A stretch of DNA of 64,000 nucleotides from Phoebastria nigripes. Taxonomy: Eukaryota; Chordata; Aves; Procellariiformes; Diomedeidae. The DNA lies in assembly GCA_035582835.1 (NCBI GenBank), contig JAYKAV010002955.1, forward strand, positions 2,031,728-2,095,727, given 5' to 3'. Positions 1 to 12,500 of this stretch are shown piece by piece. Numbering within the stretch: position 1 is the first letter of the stretch; each line of letters opens with the position of its first letter. Below the pieces are notes generated by a model. It was not told where the DNA came from. It was given only the letters and a program-made list of their open reading frames with translations, and made no database searches. The translations under genes and the position numbers were made by a program.

Positions 1-185
1 TGTAGCTCTGTTACTTGTAAAGAGTCTTGTCATTTTCTGTGCTCTGTATAAACTCATAGAAGTTCAGGGAACAGTCATATTCTTGTTAAAATAGGTGTTT
101 GATAATTGCAGTAATTTCATATGGTGTAGGCTGACATTGAATTACTCTCATGTCGTGTCCCATTGTACCTCCTCATTTCTTCTAG

Positions 186-352
186 GTGGGCAGTATCCAA
201 CAGAGAAATGCTTATGGCACAGAATAGTTCGTTGGAATTTAAACTACACAGATTATATTTCATTAGTTTATTGATGGGTGGAACAGCAAATCAAAGAGAA
301 GCACTTCAGTATGCAAAAAACTTCCAGCCGTTCGCCCTAAATCATCAGAAAG
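186..352 (+). CDS. RMND5A: RMND5A coding exon (CTLH/CRA region)
   Basis: The acceptor is ttcttctag just before 186 and the donor gtaagt starts at 353. The exon reads WAVSNREML...LNHQK, part of the helical CTLH/CRA region. Its last base is the first base of a split Asp codon completed by the next exon. Confidence 0.95.
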
Positions 353-2025
353 GTAAGTTTTTGGTCACATTAAGGGGATTTATAGCACTTGGATGTGGCA
401 CCTCGTAGTAAAATATAAATCACTTTCCAAACGTGTTTTATTCCATTGTTTTCATTTTGTTAGAGGATTCTTATTTTTGTATTTAACATGTATAACTTGA
501 ATCCTTACAATTTGAATTGTCTTTTTTTTTTTTTTAAAGAGGGCACAAAATTATATTTTAATATATCTGCACATTTGCTTAAATTTAAGGTTTTTGACTC
601 TTTAAATAATACGTAGATTACATCTAGAATAGGCCTGCTGCCAGGGTAAAGTGTTAAAAATGCACAGAAATGTTCTTGGAATAGTCATCTGCTATTTTCT
701 GCTGCATGGGGTAATACAAAGAGAAATGAAACTTTTGAAAAATGGGGAATATGTGAGTTAAGTGAACCATCTCAAGCTGAATCCAGTAAAGCCTAATTTT
801 TAGGGTATTGTGTGTGTCAGAAACCTTACAAAAAAGTAAACCTGTTTGAAGCAAATTAATAGGCAGCATGTCGTGCTTGTAGAGGGGCGAACGACCCCCC
901 AGTCTATCCATAGTGGACTGGAGCTCTTGTAGCTGTAGACATCTGTTCTGTGATGGCTGCAATTGTATTTTGTAGAGGTGAGGATGTGTATTATTGATTT
1001 GGTGTATCTGCCCATTTTCCATGTAAAAGCTAAAACTGTAGACACTGGCTTTTATTTATAGTATAAAATAACTAACTGTTCCTGGTCCCTCACAGATATT
1101 CAGGTTTTGATGGGCAGCCTGGTATATCTGCGGCAAGGTATAGAGAACTCTCCGTACGTTCATCTATTAGATGCAAACCAGTGGGCGGACATCTGTGACA
1201 TCTTTACAAGAGATGCCTGTGCTCTTCTGGGTCTCTCAGTTGAATCACCTCTCAGTGTTAGGTATGCTGGTTTTCACTTGCTTTTAAGACCCAGTACATA
1301 GTGTTTTGGTTTCTATTTCTTGTTGAGGACAAAAGAAACGGCTTTTTAGAAGTAGTCTCATCTAGCTTGTATTAAATAAAGTGTATGGTTACGATTAGCT
1401 CTAACAAGATTTGCAAAGATTAGAAATCAGAGGTTCCCGTGTGCTGTGCTTTACCCTGCACCTCTGCAGCTCAAGAGAAAGCATTCATGGGTGGAATTAG
1501 GCTTCCGTAGTTTAGACATCAGTGCGAAAGATGAGGATGGCAATCAGGCAATTATTCCCACAGCAAATGTGTGAAAACTGTCCCTGCTGTTTAACTGCAA
1601 AAAACCCCAAAACTCTAGCCATGATTCTGTCAGCACTTGTTGATCTTGGTTTTTAATCCACACATTACTTTATCTGTCTTCTCCTTAGAAGAATGCCTAA
1701 GAGTTACGTCGTGATTTCAGCTGCTAAAATTTCCAAATTATTTGCTGGACCTCATTTGCAAAGAAGAAAGAGGCACTTTCAAGCTCAGTAGCTAATCTGA
1801 CAAAATGCAGATCTGTAGGAGGCTGTTGGATATGTGAAGAAAAAACAACCTAATCTCCTTCTAGCTTCTCTGAAGATAAAACAGATTAGCTGCTATTTAG
1901 CCTTTGGATTCTAGTTCCCTCAATATACTTGCCTGATGTTCTCATTTTCATTTCAGACATTAAACAGAAAATAAATTATATGTATCTTTCTGGGCTAGAT
2001 TTGGTACTTAGCAGAAGCTTCGCTA

Positions 2026-2119
<94 letters not shown>

Positions 2120-5100
2120 NTTTGATTTGGCTTTTTTTTTTTATTTACTGTTTGCATGTTACTATTATTAGAGTTCTGTGCTTAGTTTAGAGCTCTTAAA
2201 ATTGTCTAGCCTTCTGCTTCTCCTGTTTGCACCTCTGTCATAAAGTACAACAGAAGCAACAAAGGGAGCACTTTCAGATTAATTGTCTTTCTACAATAAA
2301 TGTTACAAGTTTCAGTTTGAGGGTTTTATAGATATCTAAAACTTCTATCTCTGGTTTTTGGTTTTCATCTTTTTCCTCTTTCAGTCAAATTAACAGCAGT
2401 CTTTTACATTTTAATTGCTCATGCACTGACGCTGTAATAGGTTTTCAGCGCAAATGGCCAAGAGATTTTCAGTGAAGTGGAAAATTCCTGTTATTGATGT
2501 TTGGATTGGTTGGATGCTTGCTTTGTGCCTGGTATGAAATTGATTGCACTGAAATGTATTTACTGTATAGGTGGTATCGATACTCTTGTCATAAACAAGA
2601 CTGTCCCAAACTGGCATGACCTTTGAGTGCTGCAAATCCTGTAGAAATTAAACCAGCTTGAAGTTAAATCCCTGCTATAAAATATATTGCTTTCTAGGAC
2701 ATGGGTAGCAGTCACTTTTTCTTTAAGGTTGATTGGTTTCTCCAGTATGTATCTAATCCTGTACAGGCCTCATGGTCTGAGTTACTGTGTGGAGTCAGTG
2801 GGAAAACTCTTGTTGTACTAAGGAGGTCATGGTTCAGGGTCTCGAAGGACTACAGGATGCCATTTGAATTTACTATTTACTTGAGTTGTTATACTCTTAC
2901 AGGGCTCTTCCAGAGATGTTTTCATACAGAACCATTAAAGCAGTAATGCTTTTATTTGTACAAATACTATTTGTCTAAACTTTCCACAGGGTTAACACAA
3001 GTTACACTCAGGGTTGAAATAACCAAAAAGCAAAGTGTAAGGATTAAAATGGCCAGTTGGAGGTGAGGGATATGACNTTTGTTTGTTTGTTTGTTTGTTT
3101 TTTAAGCTTAGGCAAGAGATCTGTAGGTTTCAGGGACATCACTCCCAAGTAAACTAGCCAGAATGTTGCTGCAGAAACATAAAAACAAGTATCTGGAGGG
3201 GCAGAGTGGAGAGGAAGGTTGTGACTTCTGTAGACAATAAAACTTGCACAAATAGTGAAATAATCTGCCAAAGAAACAGAGCAGGCTGATACCAAGGTCA
3301 AATCCTGTTTCTGTTGCTGTTGATTTCCAAGCCTATAGTACTGTCATTAGACTTAAATTCATCAAAACATCTGTTAATTTGTGGAAACTCAGTGTCATAC
3401 TTTTTTTTGTAACATAGTGAAATATTTCAAAATAATGTGGTAAGTTCTGGTAATGGGTAACTCCCAGAGCAGGCTGAACTGTTGGGACACTGACTTTGGT
3501 CAGTTGTGTACTGCCATTCTTGTTACAGGCTGTGGTTTACTTCCTTCACTTGCCTTCCTATGTTTTTTTCTACATTTGTTTTCTTGATTTAAGGTGAAGG
3601 TGGAAAGACATGTTTCTTTACATGGTAATTACATGTAATTAAAGGATTATGGGTTGTGTGTACGTGCAGGTTACGTGGAAACTCTTAGGCTGCATATACT
3701 CTTCCATAGTTGAGAGCAACTACCTATATAAGCTAACATGATGTTTTCCTCCTGTACAGATCAAAATCAAAGTAGGTGGTATAGAAAACTGATCCATTAT
3801 AAGACTCAGAGCAGGGACTAACTGTTGTTTTCAGTCCAGAATGTAGTACATGAGGGCCCTAGCCTAAGATGCAGGGTAGCTGATAATCTGCCCCAAAACT
3901 CTTGCTTGTTATACTTGAAGGGAGCTTAGAAGTACAGACAATAACTGAATGAAGTAATACAACACTCTTGTGACCCAGTTAACCTTTAAAGTAGAAATAT
4001 AAAAAATGCTGGCTTCCTAACAGGCACCATATGTTAACATTTCCTTTTTCTGCAGTTTTTCAGCAGGTTGTGTAGCATTACCAGCTCTAATTAATATCAA
4101 GGCAGTTATTGAACAAAGGCAGTGCACAGGTGTTTGGAACCAGAAGGATGAACTACCGGTGAGTCGATGCTAAGCTATCCCAGGGCAGATTTCCAATGTT
4201 GAATGCTGTTTTCAGGTTTCTTCTGTGCTGAATATTAAGGGATGTTACACACGGACGCCACCTCTAGCAGCTCCTGGGTTTGGGACTTCCTACTGTACAG
4301 AGACCTCGGGGTCTTGTCCCCGGCTGATGGACGTGACTGCTGGTTTCCCGTTTGTAGGTTCAACCAGTAGCGAAGCTGAGCGTGAATTGCAGACACCCAC
4401 CCACCCACACACACACAAAGGACAGTGATACGACTGGCTACACAGGCTGCCACAGACGAGGCGCTGCCTTCAGCAGCACCCACATACAGGACTTGCATAA
4501 AACATAAGTATAGACAGCCAAGATCCCTTCCTCCTCTTTGGCTGGTAAAGATTGAAATTCACTGGTGAAAGCACACACGCACCACTCTAGATTCACCAGC
4601 AAATGCGTGTTTGTGGACCCTCAAATACTGGCATGGCCCTTCTGGCCCCTTTTATACCTCTTTCTGGCCGTTCCTCCCCAATCCCCTTCCCCTGCACGTT
4701 CCTCCTGCAGTTTGTATAGTTCTACTAACCCCCTCTCCTCAGAGACCCTCAGGTTTGCATTCTTACCTGTTGCAAAGTCTTGATTTGGTTGCAGTTTCTT
4801 GATGACCTATCAATTAGTGTGACTGACAAGGTTGTTTCTTGTTATAGTCTCCGTTACGTTTGTCTGTCAGGTTTATTTTTCTCAGTTTTGTTTGTTGCTC
4901 CCCTGTTTACTTGTTATCCCCTTGCGTACTGAAAAGGTCTTTGATCAAATGACCTTAACAAAACAGATGCTCTCGCCTTCCACTTAGCCTTACACTGAAC
5001 GTATGAGATGTTTCTATATAACTGGAAAGGAAATGCATCCCACTGAGAAACATTAACTTCCCCTAGCTATGCTTGAGCTCTGTCCACAAGTTGCTTTGCA

Positions 5101-7957
5101 CTAACTCTTTATCAGGCAGATAGGAGATGAAGGAATTAGTGCTACATCTGGGGACGCGAGAACTGAATTGGGATCTGGTGCATTATGCTTCCAGCACAAC
5201 TCATTTGTATCAGTTGAAACGAAGTTCAGTTGTTATGAAACCCCAGTTTCCCTTTATAGCTCTTACCAGGTGCATGCAGCTCTCCAGTGGCCTTCTCCAG
5301 GAAAGAAAACCTATTTTGTGCAAACTGGGCATGAACTGAGTTAGCCTCTTTGATTGTAGCTGTAAGAGATTCATTTATAGCATAAGTGCATGTGTTGAGT
5401 TTCTCCCAGCTATGTTTTCTGTAACACTGAGAGTGTAACCTCCAAGTGTGACAGATTCATGCCCTGCCATCCGGACAGGAATGATTAGCTAGGGAGCATT
5501 TGGGAAAAGATTGCTGTCAGATGCAGATCAGTTAATAGTATTTATATGCCTCCTTGCATATTCTAAACTTAAGGGTCTCTAATGTGTACTGCTAAGGCAA
5601 TATAGGGATGGGAAGCCTTATTTTCATCATGCAAAGACAGAGATTAAGTAGCGTGAAAAGGTTATATTGTCAGATTTTGTTGAAGGTGAAACCTGTCAGA
5701 ACTGAGGACTGGTCAGAGCCAGGAGCTTCAGGTACAGAAGCTGTGACCTTTGCAGTTCTCAGTTGATTCCTAAAGTCACGGACCCATTCTTCTCTGTGAG
5801 ATGTCACTTTCTGAAATCATTTGGTCCTGATGGCGAGAGTTGTGCTGTACCAGTGTCTTCTGTGTTGATACTGAAAATAAATGATTCTGACACACTTCAT
5901 TATTGACATGACATGTAGGTGTTGGGAGAGTCTTTCAAGAAGCTGTAGAACATTAACATAATCAATCCAAGGGTTTTTCTCTTTTCTTCCCCCCCCCCCC
6001 CTTAAATGAGATCTGTCATCTAAACCACTTCGGAAATCACTGGCTAGGAAATACAGAAAGTCTTGTTGGGTCATCAGCTCAGTTTCCTGCCAGGGCATAG
6101 ATCTGCACTAAAGTATGCACTAGTCCCTTGGCAGAATACTCTGTTGCTTTGTTGAGGATAGGGAGAAGCAACATAAATCATCATTTTAAGATCACAATTA
6201 AGTATTTTTGGCTGGGAAATTGTCAGGCGTCCACACAATGGATTTTGCTGCCTTCACAGCTGAATTGTGAAATCTGTTAATTAAGGGCCATGACCTAAAG
6301 GGATAATTATCTGGAAGTGTAGTTTCCCACGATAAATTGTTATGTTAACTTCTTTCACAGATTGAAGTGGACCTTGGTAAAAAGTGCTGGTATCATTCGA
6401 TATTTGCCTGTCCCATTCTTCGTCAGCAAACGACAGATAATAATCCACCTATGAAATTAGTCTGTGGTCATATTATATCAAGAGATGCTTTGAATAAAAT
6501 GTTTAATGGCAGCAAGTAAGTACCATTCTTTTATTTCAGACAATATATAGACAAGGACAAATCTTAAGACTAAAATACTGTGTTTTGAGAAAACTGAGTC
6601 CATAATTACATTATTGGTGGAAGCTTGTTAATCTTAGAGAATGACTTTAGAAGCCAGATAAGCCGGGTTGATGCGCTGGAGGAAAGCATAATAAACCCTC
6701 TGATGTTGTAGAAAGTGAGATTACTTGAAGGAATGCAANGAACAGAGTAATTTTCCAAGTTGTAAGTACTGTTGTGTTGTCTTAAATTCAAAATGGAGGC
6801 TTTTACACACACAGTTTTTCATTGGGAGCAAGGTTAGTAATGCATGAAACATCCCTTAAAAAATAAAATTAAACCTCTGGGGAAATATGGCTTAGTAATT
6901 GAGCAGGTAGTTGAATTATCACTGTGGAAATACTCCTTCTTTGATACCAGTGGGGTACCTACATGCTTTTGGGAAGGAGGAAATGGGAGAGAGAGCGCTA
7001 TACAGATTTCCTTGAGGAAGAACCAGTGGTAATTTGGATTTAATATATGCAGCTTCCATGGAGTCTGTCAGCTTAATTTAGACCCATAAGTTGTTTTGCG
7101 AAATCCAGTGTGAAAATAAGTGACGCTATGAATGAAAATGTCGAGTGACGTTTGCATTCTTTGCCCTGTTAGAAAAGCCTAAAGGTTTGCCTTCATGGGT
7201 GACTTTAGCCATTTTAAGCCAGCAAACTTGCTGCTACACTATTCCTGTCCCCGCTCACTCATTCCTGATGCTTTCATTGATCAGCTTTAGTGACAGCACA
7301 GCTCTGACTATTAACTCGAGGGGGGTGAAAGGCCCAAACTTAGAGATGGGGAAAAGTGGATCAATGCTAGAAGAAATGTTGTAAGCAGGTGGAATTGTAT
7401 CAGTGGAGACCTCAGCAGGGAGGCCAGGCTGACCTCTTTAGTCATAGCCTGCAGGAGCTGATCTAAGTGGGTTGTAAAATCACAGCATTTTGGGAACCGG
7501 AGAGTAAAAAGCACTGGATGCTGAGGAAGTCAAAGTGAAAGCTGCCAGCCTGTCTAAAATGACTAAAATGCAACAAACTAATCCAGAAGTAGAAGTAATA
7601 GATTAATCATGAAGAGTAATTTCTTGGTATTTAATAATTCAGGGGTGTGTGGGTGAAAGGTGAGAAAGAATATAATTAGAAGAAAAAGCGTGATAAGGTC
7701 TCTCTCAGCTAAAGGTGACTTTTAATGGAGCCAAGTAAAGCATTATGGCTTAAGAGTATGTTTGTTTCACGCTACCGGGGAAAAAAGAGGAAGGACTATC
7801 ACTGCAAACTTGATACCTTTGTAACAGATGAAAAAACTTAATGCTCAATTGTCGCACATTGCCGCGATTCTAACGTGTTGTCTTTGTCCCCAGATTAAAA
7901 TGCCCCTATTGTCCGATGGAACAGAGTCCTGGAGATGCCAAACAGATATTTTTCTGA
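186..7957 (+). CDS. RMND5A: RMND5A, 3' part of gene (five exons, 5' exons outside window)
   Basis: RMND5A is the vertebrate homologue of yeast Rmd5/Gid2, a RING-type subunit of the multi-subunit CTLH (GID) E3 ubiquitin ligase. Exons at 186-352, 1096-1261, 4056-4158, 6361-6515 and 7894-7957 join in phase into the last 217 residues, ending in a TGA at 7955-7957; the human protein is about 391 residues. The first exons here encode the CTLH/CRA helical region. The last two encode the C-terminal degenerate RING, with visible Cys/His ligands in [22 protein letters not shown] and KCPYCPMEQ, and the typical C-terminal end DAKQIFF. Every junction has an AG acceptor and a GT donor, and residues split across introns rebuild the expected amino acids. 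The protein looks nearly identical to mammalian RMND5A, so the gene is under strong constraint. It sits upstream of CD8A and CD8B and on the opposite strand, as in mammals. Confidence 0.96.
353..1095 (+). other. RMND5A intron
   Basis: Intron between the first two exons in the window. It has a short poly-T at about 523-535 and otherwise nothing recognisable. ORFs on either strand here are chance. Confidence 0.85.
1096..1261 (+). CDS. RMND5A: RMND5A coding exon (CRA region)
   Basis: The acceptor is ccctcacag and the donor gtatgc starts at 1262. The exon reads (D)[11 protein letters not shown]...ESPLSV(S). Both split codons match RMND5A. Confidence 0.95.
2030..2119. repeat. poly-T run of about 90 bases
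   Basis: An uninterrupted T run followed by an N at 2120 and more T-rich sequence. No LINE body or target duplication is visible next to it, so it is either a long homopolymer or an assembly artefact. Confidence 0.9.
3078..3103. repeat. (GTTT)n microsatellite
   Basis: Tandem GTTT units directly after an N at 3077, inside an RMND5A intron. Confidence 0.9.
4056..4158 (+). CDS. RMND5A: RMND5A coding exon
   Basis: The acceptor is tttttctgcag and the donor gtgagt starts at 4159. The exon reads (S)[12 protein letters not shown]...NQKDELP and ends at a codon boundary. Confidence 0.95.
4159..6360 (+). other. RMND5A intron
   Basis: Intron with a short CA/CCCA-rich patch near 4397-4417 and a poly-C run at about 5989-6001. 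No coding or RNA gene is recognisable. Confidence 0.85.
6361..6515 (+). CDS. RMND5A: RMND5A coding exon (RING, first half)
   Basis: The acceptor is tctttcacag and the donor gtaagt starts at 6516. The exon reads [13 protein letters not shown]...MFNGS(K) and contains the first Cys/His residues of the degenerate RING. Confidence 0.95.
6516..7893 (+). other. RMND5A last intron
   Basis: Intron between the two RING-encoding exons. I see nothing else in it. Confidence 0.85.
7894..7957 (+). CDS. RMND5A: RMND5A last coding exon with stop
   Basis: The acceptor is tttgtccccag. The exon reads (K)[20 protein letters not shown] and then TGA at 7955-7957. It supplies the final CxxC pair of the RING. Confidence 0.96.
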
Positions 7958-9591
7958 AGAGAAGTTTCATTATGCAGTTTGTAAGTGACACTCTGGATTT
8001 CAGGTGCATTTCAGGAGAATTAAAACACTTGTTCCGTTTTATGCAGCGGACTGAGGACTCCTGTGTTTGTATAAGCTAATGCTACAGAAACTTTGCCAAC
8101 ATTTAGTATATACGTACCAAGTGGAAATGCTACAGAAATATTATTACCATAGGGCTTTACTATACTCTTGGTCTCCATACCTGATCAAGTTACTACACCA
8201 GCAGTTGTCATTCAATGCAGGTTTTTGTACTTAATTATATGGTGACTTTTTACTTTTTAAAAGCAGAAATTGATCACCCCCATTTGTTTAATATTCTTCC
8301 TGCTATTATTCTATCATTCTATTGATAACTGTCACCTTAGAGAATGTTTGTGGAAAAAGTTTTATTTCCTGTAATGTGTACATAATTAAAGGTAAATACT
8401 TCAGAAAAAAAAAAAAGTTTGATAAATTGAATAGTGGCTATAAAACTAATTTGTATTTTTTTCGCTGAAAAAGCTGTGATATATTCTGAGTTTTTCTTTC
8501 AAACATTTTTTCAACTTTTACATAGAATTCAAAGTAAATGTGCATATATATAAAGTATATAAAATATATAGCCCAAGGGGCTACCTGTTAAAATCCATCA
8601 CTAATTTATAAGGGTGATGTGTGGCTAAATTACTACTGGAGCAGAGAGGGAATAGGAAATCCTGTTCTTCTGGTTTCATGATCGAGAAGTGTTTGTGTAA
8701 GAGAACATTCAATAAATTCTGAAGTGGAAATGCTTTTAGTTGATGACATTTGCTCTCTGGCCTTTGTAGTCATGTTCTTTGAACTTTGTATTCAGGATTA
8801 GGCTATAAATGTCATGTTGCTGTATAGTTTAATAGTCATTATAGTGTGCTATTTATAAACAGTTATCAAAACCAAATAAATTGTAGAAGTATTCATTGTT
8901 AAATGGGGGAAAAGCATGTTCTGATGCAATCTACTGATCACAACTCTGCACTTGGCAGAACTGGGCCCTACATCATATATTAGGAGGTAGCAAGTTTTCT
9001 GTAGCTTGAGAACACTTTGCTTCTAGCCTTGTTTTTGTAGTAGACTATTACTGCCATTGCCACTTTTTCTGCTAAATTTGTCATATTGTTGACTAGCTAA
9101 ATTTGTACTCATAAACGAGATGTAGATCATGGCAGTTAAATCTTTTCTAGTGTGCATATATTTGTATTTATTGCACTGTCCTATAGTAGGGCAAGCAGCC
9201 ATAAGGCATGCGAAGCTACATGTAAAATTATATTTCTGTATTGTGTAGTTAAAAACAAAAAACCAACCCAAGCTTATATGGTTGAATACTGACACACTGG
9301 TTGAATGCACTAGCACAATGCACTACAGAGAAGACCGTCTTTGAGAAATCTACACCTTTTGAATTTGTATGTCACCTGACTTGAGAGACTGAGTTGGACC
9401 CTATCGGATCAGTGACAATGGACATCCCTAAAGAGACATTAAGAGGAGCAAGTCAAGGCACACAAATTTTAAACTTTAAATGTGTTTGATACATGTGAAA
9501 AATACAGGTGTGTGATTTTCTGCAAAACTTAAATTGTATTCACACTGAGTTCAAAACAACCGCGTTACCAAGTGGTAAAATGAACAATAAA
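7958..9591 (+). other. RMND5A: RMND5A 3' UTR (extent uncertain)
   Basis: AT-rich untranslated sequence follows the stop codon. Candidate AATAAA signals lie at 8711-8716, 8875-8880 and 9586-9591; the last is followed by a GT-rich stretch. Mammalian RMND5A has a long 3' UTR, so the distal site is plausible. Transcript data would be needed to set the end. Confidence 0.55.
9586..9591 (+). terminator. candidate distal RMND5A polyadenylation signal
   Basis: A canonical AATAAA followed by gggtgagg and T-rich sequence, about 1.6 kb after the stop codon. Confidence 0.4.
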
Positions 9592-9599
9592 CGGGTGAG

Positions 9600-12500
9600 G
9601 ATATTATTTTCCATGTAGGTTTTCTAGTCTTGCTGAAATTGTTTTTAATCTTTTATTTTGAGTGGAATTGCTTAATGCTTTGGATTTATATGAAATGGCA
9701 TATGAAGTATTTAAAAAGAACAGTAAGAACAAAACCCTCCAAAACCACCCTGAAGTGTAAGTGCTGCATCTCTTTTTCTGTTACGCTGCTGGTGTTTTAG
9801 CATTGGTGTGAACACTGGTTCATGTTGATAGTACCTCTAATGCAATTGCTTAGAGTACAAAAATAGCACAGTTATTAAATGGCAATAGGGTACAAATTCA
9901 ACTTACGTATTAGAATGTTTTTAATACAAAGTGGTCCTGTTTTCCCTTTTAAATAATGTATATTATAGATGCGTAGCTAATTCAAAAACTCGGCTGTTTT
10001 CACCAGATAATTGCAATTCTTTTCCTAGCTGTGTGTATGCTTACTTAAAAATAATTGCTTGCAGTTTTGAAACTCTACCAACAGGTGATGCTAGCAGTTT
10101 AATATAGAATGCTTATGTGCTTACAGTAATGGGATATCGTGCTGCGTGTTTGTGAAATATGTCTACGTTTTGGTTGTTACAGCTATCCAGTTTGCCCTTT
10201 GAGGTGATGCAAGTTGTCTCCTACTACTGCCTGATACGCTTCTGGTAACTAGAGAAAGTGCTTGCACAGGGGGAAGTGAATAATACTCTGAGGTTTTCAT
10301 ACTTAAAATATAGTTAGCACCTGATATAAATACATTTTCTCTAACAGGGTTTGGGAATATCCATAGTAAAAAAAGTACTTGATTTTAAAGTTACGGTGGT
10401 ATCTGAGGTCTGTCTCTATTACGCTTTTGGATCAGATTGTGAAGCCTTTAACTAGTCCCTTTGTGCAGCAAGTGCCTTGTAATGAGACTGCTGCATAATG
10501 AGAGTAAAGAGACTCAGCACACTTACATCTGTATCAACATCGCTGTGTCGCTTCTGCATACTCCATTGGGCTTGCAACTGGTGCTTCCCCCCCTCCTTTG
10601 CAAAATGTGTCAGAACAGCAGCTCTGTGGCAACAAGTGCACCAGCTAGTAATGTAGATGGGCCTTAAGCCAAGATTTTTTTGACCACGCTTATATGAAAG
10701 GTTTAGTTTAGCTTATGGGTGCTCCAAAAGTAATGGATGTTTATAAATACGATTTCTGTAGCAGCAGCTTNTTAGTAGTGTTAGTTCTATGTCTATTAAT
10801 AGACTGAGTTTTAATTTTTGTAAATGTCTTAAATGGGAAATGTATTGTGATATGTTCTTGTGGTGTTTCAAGTCTGTCTTGTGGTATAAAACATAATCAA
10901 ACCTTAAAAACAGCTAGTAGGAAATGAAAATAGTACTTAGCCTTTTTGATCTCAAAAGGTATTGATCATTTTTGTGGTACTATGCCTGTCGTTAACACAA
11001 AGCTCATGTCTTCACCTCCCGTTAGTACTCTCGATGATTGGCTGCTCTGTGAAGTATTTTTGAATTAAGTCAAGTCTTTTCCTGCAGTGACTTCAGCACT
11101 ACACATTGCAAATAGATATGGCTGAACAACCAATCTTCCCTGCTAAAAATCAGTGTTTCTCTAGTGACATACTGTATTGATTTCAGTCTTCTATCTGTAA
11201 GTCAGGTTAATTAACGTGCGTAGAAGCTGGAGTGAAGCTGTGTATTACAAGTAATGAGTTAGAGCTTCTGATCCCTGTTAACTTAGACCTGTCTCCATCC
11301 TGTTGCTTTCATTCTTTCTTCTTAACGTTTTACAGGATGGCTGCTGCTAAAATTTAAGGTTGAAGTTATTTATGACTACTCAGAGCCAACTCGCCAGGTT
11401 TAACCCAGTAAGTTTGGGTTAGATTTTTCCTTGCAAGGTTTGTTTGCCTACTGCAAGATACTGTTTTCCTTTCTGTGCTTATCACTGCAGAGGTTGATTT
11501 GTCTCTAGGGGGGGAAAAATTCATGCTCCTTAATCCATCCCAGCTCTTGTACTTTTCCTTTTGTAAATAGGAAACTGCAGTGTAGGGAAAGGTGCTCTGA
11601 GAACAAGAGAACAAAAAAAAAAGAGTGGCAACAATGATCTGTAGTGAGTAAAGCTATAATGTAGTGTTACATGACTATTCTGAATTTAATTCAAGCCCTC
11701 GTGTATATATAAAGGAAGAGTGGTTTACAAAAATGTGTATGTGTGAGAGAAGAGTGACTTAATATTCCTTTATGACTTCATGTTTGCATTAAATTAGCAG
11801 TCCTATAGGGGAATATGGAAACTGGAGTTGTTTACAGCCTAAATATAGGAACTAAATAAACAAACACAGCTATTTTGTCTTGACAATTTTCCCCCCTCAA
11901 AACTGAGAGTAAATTCCAGTATTTTCCAGGGTTTCTAAATTACACAAGAGGTTTCCAAGAACATGGAGCGCAAGCAGATGTGATAGGTCTCCCATGACAA
12001 AAATCATGTATATTCAATTTATTCAGCACAGCTCAGGATGGGAATCCAGTGATGGATAGGTCATGCTGACCCTGCATGTCAAATAGATTTGATTTCAGAT
12101 GAATCAGAAGGAAGAAACCTAGTTACAGGAAGCTCATATTTCACTGTCTCTTTACTGTTCTTCCAGAGATTTCTGTAATTCTTTCCTCACCTTACTCTGC
12201 TTTTCTGTCTTGAATGCTGCAGAAACAGCAGCAATGTTACGGTTTCTGTGGGGTGGCTTGCAAGCACTTGCACAACATGCACCACAGCATTAGTCTGAGG
12301 AGTCTGGGTGGAGCTTAGGTGCCTTCACTGTGACAGGTCATCTCTCAAATATAGGCTTGGACAGACAAAGTGACTTTAACTGACCAGTCCAGTTACTGGC
12401 TCTTCTGGGGTCATCTTGGCTGTATTATTTATCTGGAGCTTATTTAACTCATCAAAATCTGTTATGACTCAGAAAATATTTCACAGTAAGCGAAGCACCG

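Larger units (their letters stand above)
1262..4055 (+). other. RMND5A intron with poly-T and GTTT repeat
   Basis: Large intron. Apart from the homopolymer at 2030-2119 and the tetranucleotide repeat at 3078-3103 I see no exon or mobile element in it. Confidence 0.85.

Noticed and set aside
1929..2171. Poly-Phe open frame
   Set aside because: Translation of the poly-T run, not a gene.
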